Assembly: GCF_001690195.1 (NCBI RefSeq)
Contig: NZ_LZGM01000078.1
Coordinates: forward strand, 62,001 to 126,000
From: Gilliamella sp. wkB108
GTDB lineage: Bacteria > Pseudomonadota > Gammaproteobacteria > Enterobacterales > Orbaceae
Direction of reading: 5' to 3'
Length of the DNA: 64,000 nucleotides
Under the pieces are notes generated by a model. The model saw only the letters and a program-made list of their open reading frames with translations, made no database searches and was not told the origin of the DNA. Shown here in pieces: positions 52,780 to 63,414 of this stretch (the first letter of the stretch is position 1; the number at the start of each line of letters is the position of its first letter). Position numbers and translations under genes: made by a program.

Positions 52780-53064
52780 ATGTTTACATTAAATGCAGAA
52801 GTTAGAAAAGAGCATGGTAAGGGTGCGAGCCGCCGCCTGCGTCACGCTGGTCAATTCCCAGCTATTATTTATGGTGGAACTGAACCTGCAGTTGCTGTTG
52901 TGCTTGATCACAACCAAGTTTTTAATATGCAAGAAAAACCAGAATTTTATTCTGATGTGTTAACTATTAAAGTTGACGGCAAAGCTGTTAAAGTTAAGGT
53001 ACAAGCAGTACAACGTCACCCATTTAAACCAAAATTAGTTCATATGGATTTTGTACGCGTATAG
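52780..53064 (+). CDS. rplY: 50S ribosomal protein L25 (short form)
   Basis: A 94-residue 5S rRNA-binding protein ([28 protein letters not shown] at the end), the same length as E. coli L25, without the CTC extension found in many other bacteria. The 178-base leader can form a hairpin with a long loop (AAACGCAGTCAA with TTGATTGCGTTT). Confidence 0.96.
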   Translation: MFTLNAEVRKEHGKGASRRLRHAGQFPAIIYGGTEPAVAVVLDHNQVFNMQEKPEFYSDVLTIKVDGKAVKVKVQAVQRHPFKPKLVHMDFVRV

Positions 53065-53104
53065 TTTATTTATTCGTTGAAATGTTATCCATGACAGCTT
53101 AAAA

Positions 53105-53140
53105 CAAAAAGGTCGCCTAAAAAGGTGACCTTTTGTTTTT
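53105..53140 (+). terminator. rplY terminator
   Basis: AAAAAGGTCGCCT pairs with AGGTGACCTTTT (one G-U) around a short A loop, then GTTTTT. Ends rplY before zwf. Confidence 0.85.
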
Positions 53141-53260
53141 TCCATTCAGTAGCAAAATATAGCAAATACCTATTATTATAATTTATACAATTAACTGGAT
53201 GTATACTTATAATCCAACATAATAGATTAATTTCTTTTTATCTCATTTTAGGAGAAAACC

Positions 53261-54721
53261 ATGTCTGATATCCCAGCTTGCGATTTAGTGATTTTTGGCG
53301 CTAAAGGGGATTTAACAAGACGTAAATTATTACCGTCTTTGTATCAATTAGAAAAATATGGAAAACTACCTGAAGAAACCAAAATCTTAGGTGTAGGTCG
53401 TGCGGATTGGGATCATGCAGCTTATAGTGAAGTGGCGAAAGATGCGTTAACCACATTTATGTCAGAACCATTAGATGATGAAATTTGGCAACGCTTTAGT
53501 CAACGGCTGAACTTTCATAAATTGGATGTTAATAATACTTCCGCTTTTGATGGCTTAAAGCTTAAACTTAATCAAAATCATCCGGCGATCTTCTATTTTG
53601 CAATGCATCCAGGAACTTTTGGTACTATTTGCCAAGGTTTAGCTAAAGCAGGCTTAAATCAAGCACAGAATCGGATAGTAATGGAAAAACCATTGGGTAC
53701 AGATTTACAATCATCTCGTGAAATTAATGATTCGGTTGCTAAATACTTCAATGAATCACAAGTCTATCGTATTGACCACTATTTAGGTAAAGAATCAGTT
53801 CTAAATTTACTCGCTTTACGTTTTGCAAATACTTTTTTTGCTTCATTTTGGGATCGCAATTCTATTGATCATGTTGAAATTACGGTTTCTGAGCAAGTAG
53901 GTATTGAAGGTCGTTGGGGATATTTCGATAAAGCAGGGCAAATGCGTGATATGGTGCAAAATCACCTATTACAAATTTTGACTATGATTGCAATGTCTCC
54001 ACCGTCAAATCTTGAAGACGAAAGCTTACGTAATGAAAAAATAGCTGTATTAAATGCACTTCGACCGATTGATAAACATAATATTCGTGAAAAAGTAGTC
54101 CGTGGTCAATATACCGCAGGTTTTGTTAATGGCATTAATGTCCCGGGATATTTAGAAGAAGACGGAGCAAATAAAGAGAGTAATACTGAAACTTTTGTAG
54201 CTATTCGAGTTGATATTGATAATTGGCGTTGGGCTGGAGTACCATTTTATTTAAGGACAGGTAAGCGTTTACCAAGTAAATGTTCTGAAGTCGTTGTTTA
54301 CTTTAAACCATTACCACTTAACCTATTTAGTCAATCATATCTTGAATTACCACAAAATAAATTAACAATACGTTTGCAACCTGATGAAGGTATGGATATT
54401 GAAATTTTAAATAAAGTACCGGGTCTAGACAGTACCCACAATTTACAAACAACGAAACTTGATTTAAGTTTTAGTGAAACTTTTCATCAACATAGAGCTG
54501 ATGCTTATGAACGCTTGTTACTCGAAGTTATGCGAGGACGTCAAGCATTATTTGTACACCGTGATGAAGTTGAAGCAGCATGGAAATGGGTTGATTCAAT
54601 TATCAATGCATGGAATGCAGATCATGAATCGCCAAAAACATATCAAGCTGGAACTTGGGGACCTGTAGCCTCAGTTGCATTGATAACTAAAGATGGGTAT
54701 TCTTGGCACGAATTTGAATAA
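53261..54721 (+). CDS. zwf: Glucose-6-phosphate dehydrogenase
   Basis: A 486-residue enzyme starting the oxidative pentose phosphate pathway. The NADP-binding GAKGDLTRRKLLPSLY (about 13-28) and active-site RIDHYLGKESV (about 170-180) are clear. pgl follows by 12 bases; gnd is not in the window. A strong AGGAG site precedes the ATG. Confidence 0.97.
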   Translation: MSDIPACDLVIFGAKGDLTRRKLLPSLYQLEKYGKLPEETKILGVGRADWDHAAYSEVAKDALTTFMSEPLDDEIWQRFSQRLNFHKLDVNNTSAFDGLKLKLNQNHPAIFYFAMHPGTFGTICQGLAKAGLNQAQNRIVMEKPLGTDLQSSREINDSVAKYFNESQVYRIDHYLGKESVLNLLALRFANTFFASFWDRNSIDHVEITVSEQVGIEGRWGYFDKAGQMRDMVQNHLLQILTMIAMSPPSNLEDESLRNEKIAVLNALRPIDKHNIREKVVRGQYTAGFVNGINVPGYLEEDGANKESNTETFVAIRVDIDNWRWAGVPFYLRTGKRLPSKCSEVVVYFKPLPLNLFSQSYLELPQNKLTIRLQPDEGMDIEILNKVPGLDSTHNLQTTKLDLSFSETFHQHRADAYERLLLEVMRGRQALFVHRDEVEAAWKWVDSIINAWNADHESPKTYQAGTWGPVASVALITKDGYSWHEFE

Positions 54722-54733
54722 GGAAACATAAAC

Positions 54734-55435
54734 ATGTTTACATTAAACAAATATGCAAATAGTCAATTATTAATAGAAGATTTAAGCGCACATATAGTCC
54801 GTGAGTTAAAACAAGCTATTGAACAAAAAGGGCATGCATCATTAGCCGTATCGGGAGGTAACACACCGATTCCATTATTTACTTTGTTAAGTCAGCAAGA
54901 TTTAGACTGGAATCAAGTGTTTATCACCTTAGTAGATGACAGATGGGTTGATGACACTAACGACGCCAGTAATGAAAAGTTAGTGATGACCTATTTATTA
55001 CAAAATAAAGCAAAATTGGCCAATTTTATTGGATTAAAAAATAGTTGTGATAATCCATTTGATGGTTCTGCAATAACAGATGAAATCTTAACTACTAAAA
55101 TGCCATTGCCATTTGATGTGTTAATTTTAGGTATGGGAGAAGACGGACATACTGCATCTCTTTTCCCTGGCGCAAGCAATTTAGCTGCCGGGCTAGATAT
55201 GAAATCAGGCAAAAAGGTTGTTGGTATGACACCATTAACCGCTCCACTTGACCGTATTACATTAACATTACCAACGATTTTAGATAGCAATAATATTTAT
55301 CTACATTTAATTGGTCAAAGTAAATTGAATGTGCTAGAACAAGCAAAAAAAGGTAATAATGTGACCAAAATGCCAATTCGAGCGATTTTAAAGCAAGAAA
55401 AAGTTAATGTTTTAGGGTTTTGGACACAAGCATAA
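54734..55435 (+). CDS. pgl: 6-phosphogluconolactonase (DevB/SOL type)
   Basis: A 233-residue lactonase hydrolysing 6-phosphogluconolactone. LAVSGGNTPIPLF, LVDDRWVDDTNDASNEKLV and ILGMGEDGHTASLFPG match the DevB/SOL family, which is unrelated to the beta-propeller Pgl of E. coli. Co-transcribed with zwf, so the two steps are made together. Confidence 0.95.
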   Translation: MFTLNKYANSQLLIEDLSAHIVRELKQAIEQKGHASLAVSGGNTPIPLFTLLSQQDLDWNQVFITLVDDRWVDDTNDASNEKLVMTYLLQNKAKLANFIGLKNSCDNPFDGSAITDEILTTKMPLPFDVLILGMGEDGHTASLFPGASNLAAGLDMKSGKKVVGMTPLTAPLDRITLTLPTILDSNNIYLHLIGQSKLNVLEQAKKGNNVTKMPIRAILKQEKVNVLGFWTQA

Positions 55436-55446
55436 CTGAATCTATT

Positions 55447-55466
55447 TTGCCGACCTATGTCGGCAA
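55447..55466 (+). terminator. Hairpin after pgl
   Basis: TTGCCGAC (55447-55454) pairs with GTCGGCAA (55459-55466) with a CTAT loop, shortly after the stop. The T run is missing, so strength is uncertain. Confidence 0.55.
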
Positions 55467-55720
55467 GAGATCTTAAATACAACTTCTTAATTAAATCTAT
55501 TTTCAAACATAAATTTGTTGGTTACACCTAGTAACGCTTTTTAAAGTTAATAGCTGTTCATTCATATCTTAATTTCATCAAATATCAAAAAATCAATATA
55601 TTATCTTAATTTACTTTAGTTTGTATAATCCAAATACATACTTCTTAAAATCAGATAAATGTCTATTTGAAAATGAGTTACAAATTAATTAATCAAATAC
55701 CTATTATTTTTGTAACTTTT
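55467..55720. other. AT-rich region upstream of the division cluster
   Basis: No gene is seen. A promoter-like TATAAT at 55624-55629 has only a poor -35 (TTATCT, 17 bases away). The region presumably carries the mra promoter together with the operator at 55721-55745. Confidence 0.5.
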
Positions 55721-55745
55721 GTGGTAAAAAGTGGTGTTAAGTGGT
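55721..55745 (+). promoter_or_regulatory. MraZ-type operator
   Basis: Three direct GTGGT repeats at exact 10-base spacing (55721, 55731, 55741). MraZ binds TGGGN repeats separated by five bases upstream of its own gene; spacing and number fit, but GTGGT replaces GTGGG in every unit. mraZ starts 78 bases downstream. Confidence 0.75.
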
Positions 55746-55822
55746 GAAAATGTATGAGTTATTTAATTGATTGATTTTTTTCAATTAAAAAATAATAAAA
55801 ATTTATAAATAACGGTGCTTTC

Positions 55823-56269
55823 ATGTTTAGTGGTGCAATTACAGTCAATTTAGATAGTAAAGGGCGAATGGCTATTCCAACTCGTTATCGAGAATCTTTG
55901 TCTGAAGGCATGGTTTGTACGATTGGATTATATCATCCGTGCCTGACACTTTATTCTATGTCTGAATGGAAATGCATTGAACAACAACTTTCGACTTTAT
56001 CAACGATTGTTGAGGCTGAACGTCGAATTAAACGATTATTATTAGGTTATGCAACAGAATGCCCAATGGATAATACGGGACGAATTTTATTACCATCCAC
56101 ACTACGGACATATGCAAAATTAGAAAAACATACTATGTTTGTTGGTCAATCAAACAAATTTGAGATTTGGGATGAAGCAATTTGGTATCAACAAATTAAT
56201 GATGATATAGCCGCATTACCTGCGGATATCGAAAACTTATCAGAAAATCTGAAAAGTTTGACTATTTAA
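55823..56269 (+). CDS. mraZ: Transcriptional regulator MraZ
   Basis: A 148-residue AbrB-fold protein with two copies of the MraZ domain (SKGRMAIPTRYRESLSEG and DNTGRILLPSTLRTYAKLEK). It represses its own operon. First gene of the division and cell-wall cluster. Confidence 0.96.
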   Translation: MFSGAITVNLDSKGRMAIPTRYRESLSEGMVCTIGLYHPCLTLYSMSEWKCIEQQLSTLSTIVEAERRIKRLLLGYATECPMDNTGRILLPSTLRTYAKLEKHTMFVGQSNKFEIWDEAIWYQQINDDIAALPADIENLSENLKSLTI

Positions 56270-56284
56270 AAGAGTAAAAGATAG

Positions 56285-57223
56285 ATGATTTATCAGCATA
56301 AAACAGTTTTGTTAGCTGAAGCTGTAACAGCATTAAATATAAAAAAAGATGGCATTTATGTTGATGGAACTTTTGGACGAGGAGGTCATTCTCGTCTGAT
56401 ACTTGAACAACTTGGCGAACAAGGACGGTTGATTGCTATCGATCGTGATGAACGAGCTCAGCAGGTCGCTGCACAAATTGAAGATCCTAGGTTTACTTTT
56501 GTTCGCGGTGAATTTTCGAAAGCGTGTCAATATATTGATAATTTAAAATTATCGGGAAAGATTGACGGTTTTTTATTAGATCTTGGTGTGTCATCTCCTC
56601 AATTAGATGATCCGCAAAGAGGATTTTCATTTATGCGTGATGGACCCCTTGATATGCGTATGAATACTGACAAAGGTATGACAGCAAGCGAGTGGTTACA
56701 AAACAGTGATGAAGAAGATATTGCATGGGTGCTTAAGACTTTTGGTGAAGAAAAATTTGCTAAACGTATCGCTCACGCAATTGTTGAACAAAATAAAATA
56801 ACACCTGTAACAAGGACATTGGAATTAGCTAACCTAATTGAAAAGGCTACACCAAAAAAAGATAAGTATAAGCATGCGGCAACAAGAAGTTTTCAAGCAA
56901 TACGTATTTATATTAATAGCGAATTAGAAGAAGTAGAACAAGCCTTAAATGGTAGCTTAGCTATGCTTGCCGATGGAGGAAGATTAGCCGTAATTAGTTT
57001 TCATTCCTTAGAAGATCGGATAGTAAAACAATTTATTAGCAAGCAGAGTAAAGGTCCAGAGATCCCTGTAGGTTTACCACTTACAGAAGAGCAAATTAAA
57101 CAATATGGACAAGCTAAATTAAAGTCGCTAGGAAAAATTAAACCCAGTACTGTAGAAATTGATAATAACCCAAGATCTCGGAGTGCAATATTAAGAATAG
57201 CAGAAAGAAAAAATGAATATTAA
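56285..57223 (+). CDS. rsmH: 16S rRNA (cytosine-1402-N4)-methyltransferase
   Basis: A 312-residue SAM methyltransferase. [10 protein letters not shown] at the start, the SAM-binding [15 protein letters not shown] and [19 protein letters not shown] are signatures. Its end overlaps ftsL by 11 bases. Confidence 0.97.
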   Translation: MIYQHKTVLLAEAVTALNIKKDGIYVDGTFGRGGHSRLILEQLGEQGRLIAIDRDERAQQVAAQIEDPRFTFVRGEFSKACQYIDNLKLSGKIDGFLLDLGVSSPQLDDPQRGFSFMRDGPLDMRMNTDKGMTASEWLQNSDEEDIAWVLKTFGEEKFAKRIAHAIVEQNKITPVTRTLELANLIEKATPKKDKYKHAATRSFQAIRIYINSELEEVEQALNGSLAMLADGGRLAVISFHSLEDRIVKQFISKQSKGPEIPVGLPLTEEQIKQYGQAKLKSLGKIKPSTVEIDNNPRSRSAILRIAERKNEY

Positions 57224-57596
57224 TGAAAGTAATGATAATTACCAAAATGATGCTTATGTTGATATCGATAATCAAAGAAGATCAAATGAAAGTCTATTTA
57301 AAATAATTATTGGTGATTTACTTGGACATCAAAAATTTTCATTATTTTTGCTAATACTTATTGTTATTTCGGCTGTTGCTGTATTAATTACTACGCAACA
57401 AGTTCGTAAACAATTATTTGAACGTGAACAACTTTTATTAGAACAAGATGTTTTAGAAAGTGAATGGCGAAATTTAGTAATTGAAGAAAATGTGCTTGCA
57501 GATCCTAGACGGGTAGAAGAAAAAGCGAAGAATCAATTAGGTATGAATTATGTTACACCACAAAATGAAACGGTTATTGTGATAAAGAGTAAATAA
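57213..57596 (+). CDS. ftsL: Cell division protein FtsL
   Basis: A 127-residue bitopic protein with one membrane segment (about 43-62) and a periplasmic coiled coil (ERLVLEQD-type heptads, about 65-110). The family is poorly conserved; position between rsmH and ftsI and the topology identify it. The stop overlaps the ftsI start by one base. Confidence 0.93.
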   Translation: MNINESNDNYQNDAYVDIDNQRRSNESLFKIIIGDLLGHQKFSLFLLILIVISAVAVLITTQQVRKQLFEREQLLLEQDVLESEWRNLVIEENVLADPRRVEEKAKNQLGMNYVTPQNETVIVIKSK

Positions 57597-59374
57597 TGAA
57601 GCCAATTGCTAAAAATAAGAAAGATAAAGTTAAAAAGCTTACAAAAACTAATAAAGTAAATAAAACAAATACTAAAAAACAGTTTTTTACGCCTAATCGT
57701 TTTTATATTGTATATGGTTTTATTATTTTCGCTATTATCTGTTTAATTGTCAGATTGGCGATATTACAAATTATTGAACCAGATAAATTGATTGCGGAGG
57801 GTAATAAACGCTCAATCCGTCATCAAGATATGGATGCTCCAAGAGCAATGATTACTGATCGTAATGGTCGTGCATTAGCAGTAAGTGTACCAATGTTTGA
57901 TGTGTGGGCAGATCCTAAAATTGTGGTTCAAAAAGGTGGAGTAAATTCAGACGATATACGTTGGCAAAGTTTGGCAAAAACGCTGAATATACCTATGGAT
58001 ACACTCCAAGAAAAATTAAGTAATCCATCAATGCGATTTGTTTATTTATCTAAACAAATAACACCAACAATAGCGGATTATTTAAAAAAATTAAAGTTAT
58101 CAGGAATCGCGTTTGCTAAAACTTCTAAACGTTACTATCCCGCAGCGGAAAATATTGCGCAGTTAATTGGATTAACTGATATTGACAATAACGGCACAGA
58201 AACCGGTTCAGAAGGTATAGAAAAGAGTTTTAATAAATGGTTAATAGGTGAGTCGGGACAACGAATTGTACGACGAGACCGATTAGGTCGAGTAATCGAA
58301 GAGATAGAGCGAACCGACAGTGAAACTGCCTCAGATTTAGTATTAAGTATCGATGAACGTTTACAATCATTGGTATATAACGAACTGAGCCAAGCAGTTG
58401 AGTTTAATAAAGCAGATAGTGGAACAGCGGTTTTAATTGATGTGCATACTGGAGAGATTTTAGCGATGGCAACCAGTCCATCTTATAATCCAAATAATCG
58501 CTCATCAATCGATTATAACTTATTACGTAATCGGGCTGTGACTGATGCATTTGAACCCGGCTCAACAGTTAAACCGTTAGTTGTTATGGCTGCTTTAGAA
58601 AAGAAAATTGCAGATTTAAATACAATTATTGATACACGACCATTTTATGTAAATCGTTACGAAATTAAAGATGTGTCATATCAAAAAGCGCTTAATTTAG
58701 CGGGTATATTGGAAAAATCCAGTAATGTTGGGGTGAGTAAATTAGCTTTGCAAATGCAATCTAATGATCTTGTTGAATATTATAGTCGCTTTGGATTAGG
58801 ACAACCTACTGGGCTTGGTTTAGGTGGTGAGGTAAGTGGCTCGATTGCGGCTGATAGAAATCGCAAATGGGCTGATATTGAACGTGCAACATTTGCTTTT
58901 GGTTATGGTTTGAGTGTAACACCACTGCAACTTGCCAGAGCATATGCAACTATTGGAAGTTATGGTATTTATCGACCAGTTTCAATTGTCAAGGTAACAG
59001 AACCGGTTGAAGGTGAACGAGTCGTACCTGAAAAAGTAGCTAAAACTGTCGTTCATTTAATGGAAGCGGTAGCGGTTACTGGTGGAGGTACTAAAGCTTC
59101 AGTTCCGGGATATAGCGTTGGTGTAAAAACAGGTACGGCTAAAAAGCTATTAGGTGGACGTTATGTTAATCAATATTTAGCGTATACCGCAGGTATTGCT
59201 CCGGCGACTAAACCTAAATATTCGCTAGTTGTAGTTATTGACAATCCGAAAGCGGGTCAATATTACGGTGGGTCAGTTTCGGCACCAGTATTTAGTCGTA
59301 TTATGGGGGGAGTGCTGAGAACAATGAACGTACAACCTGATCGGCAAGTTGATGGTCAAATGATTATTTATTAA
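57596..59374 (+). CDS. ftsI: Peptidoglycan transpeptidase FtsI (PBP3)
   Basis: A 592-residue division transpeptidase. It has an N-terminal basic cytoplasmic tail and TM (about 35-55), pedestal domain, then the transpeptidase domain with STVKP (SxxK, in FEPGSTVKPLVV), SSN (in LEKSSNVGVS) and KTG (in VGVKTGTAKK). All catalytic motifs are intact. Confidence 0.97.
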   Translation: MKPIAKNKKDKVKKLTKTNKVNKTNTKKQFFTPNRFYIVYGFIIFAIICLIVRLAILQIIEPDKLIAEGNKRSIRHQDMDAPRAMITDRNGRALAVSVPMFDVWADPKIVVQKGGVNSDDIRWQSLAKTLNIPMDTLQEKLSNPSMRFVYLSKQITPTIADYLKKLKLSGIAFAKTSKRYYPAAENIAQLIGLTDIDNNGTETGSEGIEKSFNKWLIGESGQRIVRRDRLGRVIEEIERTDSETASDLVLSIDERLQSLVYNELSQAVEFNKADSGTAVLIDVHTGEILAMATSPSYNPNNRSSIDYNLLRNRAVTDAFEPGSTVKPLVVMAALEKKIADLNTIIDTRPFYVNRYEIKDVSYQKALNLAGILEKSSNVGVSKLALQMQSNDLVEYYSRFGLGQPTGLGLGGEVSGSIAADRNRKWADIERATFAFGYGLSVTPLQLARAYATIGSYGIYRPVSIVKVTEPVEGERVVPEKVAKTVVHLMEAVAVTGGGTKASVPGYSVGVKTGTAKKLLGGRYVNQYLAYTAGIAPATKPKYSLVVVIDNPKAGQYYGGSVSAPVFSRIMGGVLRTMNVQPDRQVDGQMIIY

Positions 59375-59384
59375 TAGGTGGTAA

Positions 59385-60935
59385 ATGATGGCAACATCTA
59401 CATTTAAAACATTATTCCGTTTGTTAGGGGGAAGAGATAATTTGGAATCGAAAGATTTTCCTCTTAACCACTTACGTATAGATAGTCGAATGGTGAATAA
59501 AAACGATGTATTTGTCGCTATCCAAGGTATGACTGTTGACGGAAAAACTTTTATTCCTCAAGCTATTTCACAGGGAGCAGTTACCGTTTTAGTTGAAACA
59601 AATAGAAAATCAAATGATTTAAAGATCACCTATATCAAACAAGATAATAAGCTGGTACCTCAGATAAGTATATTTCAGTTATCTAAACGATTATCTAATA
59701 TTGCCAATGATTTTTATCAATCTCCTTCTAAAAAATTATCGGTTATTGGTGTAACAGGTACAAATGGTAAAACGACTGTCACACAACTTATCGCGCAATG
59801 TACTACATTGTTGAATGAAAAGAGCGCTATTTTGGGAACTATTGGTAATGGCATTTATAATCATTTAGAGCCATCTATTAATACCACCACATCGGCAGTT
59901 GATATACAAACATTATTAAATGATTTTGTAAAAAAACAAGTTAAAGTCGTTTCAATGGAGATATCTTCACACGGACTAGCAATGAATCGCGTCAAAGGCT
60001 TGAGTTTAGTTGCAACCGTCTTTACTAATTTAAGTCGTGATCATCTCGATTATCATAAAACCATGAGTAAGTATGCTAAAGTAAAATGGTCATTATTTAG
60101 TCCCGAAGAAAAAGAAAAACAAGTTGTTAATTCAGGTAAATCGATCATTAATTATGATGATAGTTATGGTAGACGTTGGATTGCTAAACTAGACCAAGTA
60201 ACGGTAGTTTCATGTCAACCCAAATCACTACGTCAATTAAAAGCATTAAACAAACCTTATGTTGGTGTTTCGATGATTGAATATCATGATAAAGGGGCTA
60301 AAATTCATATGGAATCAAGTTGGGGAAATACTCTTCTTCATAGTCGATTATTAGGTGAATTTAATGTTTCAAATCTTCTATTGTCATTAGCCACATTGTT
60401 AACACTTAATTTTCCTTTTTTTGCTGTAACTAATATGGCTTCATTTCTTAAGCCAATTTGTGGGCGAATGGAAGTCTTACATACTAAAAATAGTCCTACA
60501 GTCATTGTTGATTATGCCCATACCCCTGATGCACTGCAAAAAGCGTTACAAGCAAGTCGAATTCACTGTAAAGGCTCTTTATGGGTGATTTTTGGTTGTG
60601 GTGGTGATAGGGATAGCGGTAAACGGCCATTAATGGGGCAAATAGCTGAGCAATTTGCCGATAAAGTAGTTCTGACCAATGATAATCCGAGAACTGAAGA
60701 CGAAATGAAAATTATTCAGGACATTTTGCACGGTTTACCAGATAGTAAAAAAGTACAGGTGATCACCGATAGGATCCAAGCCATTAGCCAAACACTTACC
60801 CAAGCTAATGCTAAAGATGTGATTTTAATTGCAGGAAAAGGTCACGAAGATTATCAAATTATCGGTAAAACAAAACATCACTATTCAGATCAAGAAACAG
60901 TGAAACAGCTTTTAGGAGTAGAGAATCAATCATGA
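59385..60935 (+). CDS. murE: UDP-MurNAc-tripeptide synthetase MurE (meso-Dap adding)
   Basis: A 516-residue Mur ligase. The ATP P-loop VTGTNGKTTVTQLI (about 125-138), the carbamylated-lysine region and DNPRTEDE (the DNPR motif selecting meso-diaminopimelate) are present. Slightly longer than E. coli MurE (495). Overlaps murF by four bases (ATGA). Confidence 0.97.
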   Translation: MMATSTFKTLFRLLGGRDNLESKDFPLNHLRIDSRMVNKNDVFVAIQGMTVDGKTFIPQAISQGAVTVLVETNRKSNDLKITYIKQDNKLVPQISIFQLSKRLSNIANDFYQSPSKKLSVIGVTGTNGKTTVTQLIAQCTTLLNEKSAILGTIGNGIYNHLEPSINTTTSAVDIQTLLNDFVKKQVKVVSMEISSHGLAMNRVKGLSLVATVFTNLSRDHLDYHKTMSKYAKVKWSLFSPEEKEKQVVNSGKSIINYDDSYGRRWIAKLDQVTVVSCQPKSLRQLKALNKPYVGVSMIEYHDKGAKIHMESSWGNTLLHSRLLGEFNVSNLLLSLATLLTLNFPFFAVTNMASFLKPICGRMEVLHTKNSPTVIVDYAHTPDALQKALQASRIHCKGSLWVIFGCGGDRDSGKRPLMGQIAEQFADKVVLTNDNPRTEDEMKIIQDILHGLPDSKKVQVITDRIQAISQTLTQANAKDVILIAGKGHEDYQIIGKTKHHYSDQETVKQLLGVENQS

Positions 60936-62293
60936 TTCCATTAGTGATAAAACAAATTAAAACCTTAGTTAAAGGTGAATCTTACAATATTAACGATGAA
61001 ACGGTAATGGTTGATTCGATAAGCACTGATTCGCGTAAAATAACTAAGAATTCACTTTTTATTGCGTTAGTAGGTGATAATTTTGATGGGCATGAATTTG
61101 CACATCAAGCTATCAAAGATGGTGCTATCGCAGTACTTGTAAATCGAAAGCTTGATGGATTAATACCGCAAATTGTTGTCACTGATACTCGTTTGGCACT
61201 AGGGCAAATAGCCTCCTTCATTCGCCAAAAAAGTATAGCTAAGGTTGTTGCACTGACAGGCTCTTCAGGTAAAACCTCAGTTAAAGAGATGACCGCTGCA
61301 ATCTTACAACATTGTGGACAAACACTCTATACTCAAGGCAATTTTAATAATGATATCGGTGTGCCACTTACTTTAATGCGTTTAACTCCACAAGATCAGT
61401 ATGCAGTAATTGAGTTAGGTGCTAATCATATTGGTGAAATTGCTTATACTACTAATATTGTAAAACCGCAAAGTGCATTGATTAATAATATCGCTCAAGC
61501 ACATATTGAAGGTTTTGGTTCACTTGAGGGTGTAGCTACAGCCAAAGGGGAAATATTTCAAGGTTTACCAAAAGATGGTGTCGCTATTATTAATTTGGAC
61601 AGTTGTTCAGATAAATGGATCACTACTTTAAAAGGTAAAAAAGTTTGGACTTTTTCATTAGATAAACAATCGGCTGACTTTTATGCGACCAATATTCAAG
61701 TCAGTGAAAATACCTATTTTACATTACACACACCACAAGGTGATTGTGAAATAACGTTACCATTAGTTGGACAACACAATATTGCTAATGCCATAGCTGC
61801 ATCTTCATTAGCTATTTCTGTAGGAGCCAACTTCAATCAGATTAAGCAAGGTTTAGCAACGTTACAACCAGTAAAAGGTCGGTTATATCCAATAAAATTA
61901 AATCAAACTCAATTAATTTGGGATGATACCTATAATGCCAATGTCGGTTCCATGACAGCTGCAATCAAAGTGTTAGCTAATCAACCAGGTTTTAAAGTAT
62001 TTGTAGTAGGGGATATGGCTGAATTAGGCGCTGATGCCGAAAAATGTCATCAACAAATAGGCGAACTTGCCAAACAAGAAAAACTTGATTGTGTGGTTAG
62101 TGTAGGTAAATTAAGTCAACTTGTTAGCCAATATAGTCATGTTGGTCATCATTTTGTTAATAAGCAAGATGCAGTAAATTACTTATTAACACTATTACAT
62201 CAGCATTCAATATTGACCATGCTCGTCAAGGGTTCACGTAGTGCTAAAATGGAAGAAATAGTAGAAAAATTACAATTAAACAACTTAAAGTGA
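60932..62293 (+). CDS. murF: UDP-MurNAc-pentapeptide synthetase MurF
   Basis: A 453-residue ligase adding D-Ala-D-Ala. P-loop LTGSSGKTSVKEM (about 110-122), GNFNNDIGVPLTL and NAHNIANA-type central motif (QHNIANAIAASS) are visible. Same length as E. coli MurF (452). Confidence 0.97.
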   Translation: MIPLVIKQIKTLVKGESYNINDETVMVDSISTDSRKITKNSLFIALVGDNFDGHEFAHQAIKDGAIAVLVNRKLDGLIPQIVVTDTRLALGQIASFIRQKSIAKVVALTGSSGKTSVKEMTAAILQHCGQTLYTQGNFNNDIGVPLTLMRLTPQDQYAVIELGANHIGEIAYTTNIVKPQSALINNIAQAHIEGFGSLEGVATAKGEIFQGLPKDGVAIINLDSCSDKWITTLKGKKVWTFSLDKQSADFYATNIQVSENTYFTLHTPQGDCEITLPLVGQHNIANAIAASSLAISVGANFNQIKQGLATLQPVKGRLYPIKLNQTQLIWDDTYNANVGSMTAAIKVLANQPGFKVFVVGDMAELGADAEKCHQQIGELAKQEKLDCVVSVGKLSQLVSQYSHVGHHFVNKQDAVNYLLTLLHQHSILTMLVKGSRSAKMEEIVEKLQLNNLK

Positions 62294-62308
62294 GTCAGGA
62301 TTAAAATT

Positions 62309-63391
62309 ATGTTGGTGTGGATATCAGAATATTTAGTTAAATATTTTACCATTTTTAATGTTATCTCTTATTTAACGGTCAGAGCTATTTTGGCTTTGTT
62401 AACTTCATTAACGATTTCGTTACTAATGGGACAGAAAGTAATAGATTGGTTGCAAAAACTCCAAATTGGTCAAGTGGTTAGAAATGATGGCCCCGAATCA
62501 CATTTAAGTAAAAAAGGGACACCAACCATGGGCGGTGCGTTGATTATTGGATCAATTTCATTAGCTGTATTTTTATGGGCAGATCTCCGTAATCCTTATG
62601 TCTGGGTAACCCTATTTGTGTTAATTGGTTATGGTATTGTTGGATTTGCCGATGATTATTTAAAAGTGATCCGTAAAAATAGTGCAGGTTTAATCGCTAG
62701 ATGGAAATATTTTTGGCAATCAGTGATAGCTTTAATTGTCGCATTCGGTCTTTATGCTTACGGCAAAGATAGTTCTGTGACGGTATTAGTTGTGCCATTT
62801 TTTAAAGATATCATGCCTCAGTTAGGATTAGTCTTTATTTTACTCACTTATGTTGTGATAGTGGGAGCGGGTAATGCGGTTAATTTAACGGACGGATTAG
62901 ACGGACTTGCTATTATGCCTACAGTATTTGTTGCAGCAGGATTTGCACTAGTTTCTTGGGCAACAGGTAATGTCAATTTTGCTGCTTATCTACATATTCC
63001 TTATATTAAATTTAGTGGTGAACTAATGATAGTCTGTACGGCTATTATTGGCGCAGGACTAGGATTTTTATGGTTCAATACCTATCCAGCAATGGTCTTT
63101 ATGGGGGATGTAGGATCTCTGGCATTAGGTGGAGTTTTGGGTATTATTTCCGTTTTATTACGACAAGAATTTTTATTATTAATAATGGGTGGAATTTTTG
63201 TCATTGAAACCTTATCGGTTATTTTGCAAGTTGGCTCATTTAAGTTACGGGGTAAACGAATATTCCGTATGGCACCAATTCATCATCATTATGAATTGAA
63301 AGGCTGGCCTGAACCACGAGTGATCGTACGTTTCTGGATTATTTCATTGATGTTAGTATTAATTGGTTTATTAACATTGAAATTACGTTAA
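62309..63391 (+). CDS. mraY: Phospho-MurNAc-pentapeptide transferase MraY
   Basis: A 360-residue inner-membrane enzyme forming lipid I. About ten hydrophobic segments; [18 protein letters not shown] (paired aspartates), [11 protein letters not shown] and [15 protein letters not shown] are catalytic or family signatures. Same length as E. coli MraY (360). Confidence 0.98.
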   Translation: MLVWISEYLVKYFTIFNVISYLTVRAILALLTSLTISLLMGQKVIDWLQKLQIGQVVRNDGPESHLSKKGTPTMGGALIIGSISLAVFLWADLRNPYVWVTLFVLIGYGIVGFADDYLKVIRKNSAGLIARWKYFWQSVIALIVAFGLYAYGKDSSVTVLVVPFFKDIMPQLGLVFILLTYVVIVGAGNAVNLTDGLDGLAIMPTVFVAAGFALVSWATGNVNFAAYLHIPYIKFSGELMIVCTAIIGAGLGFLWFNTYPAMVFMGDVGSLALGGVLGIISVLLRQEFLLLIMGGIFVIETLSVILQVGSFKLRGKRIFRMAPIHHHYELKGWPEPRVIVRFWIISLMLVLIGLLTLKLR

Positions 63392-63414
63392 TTAAATTAG
63401 AGCAGGATTAAATC

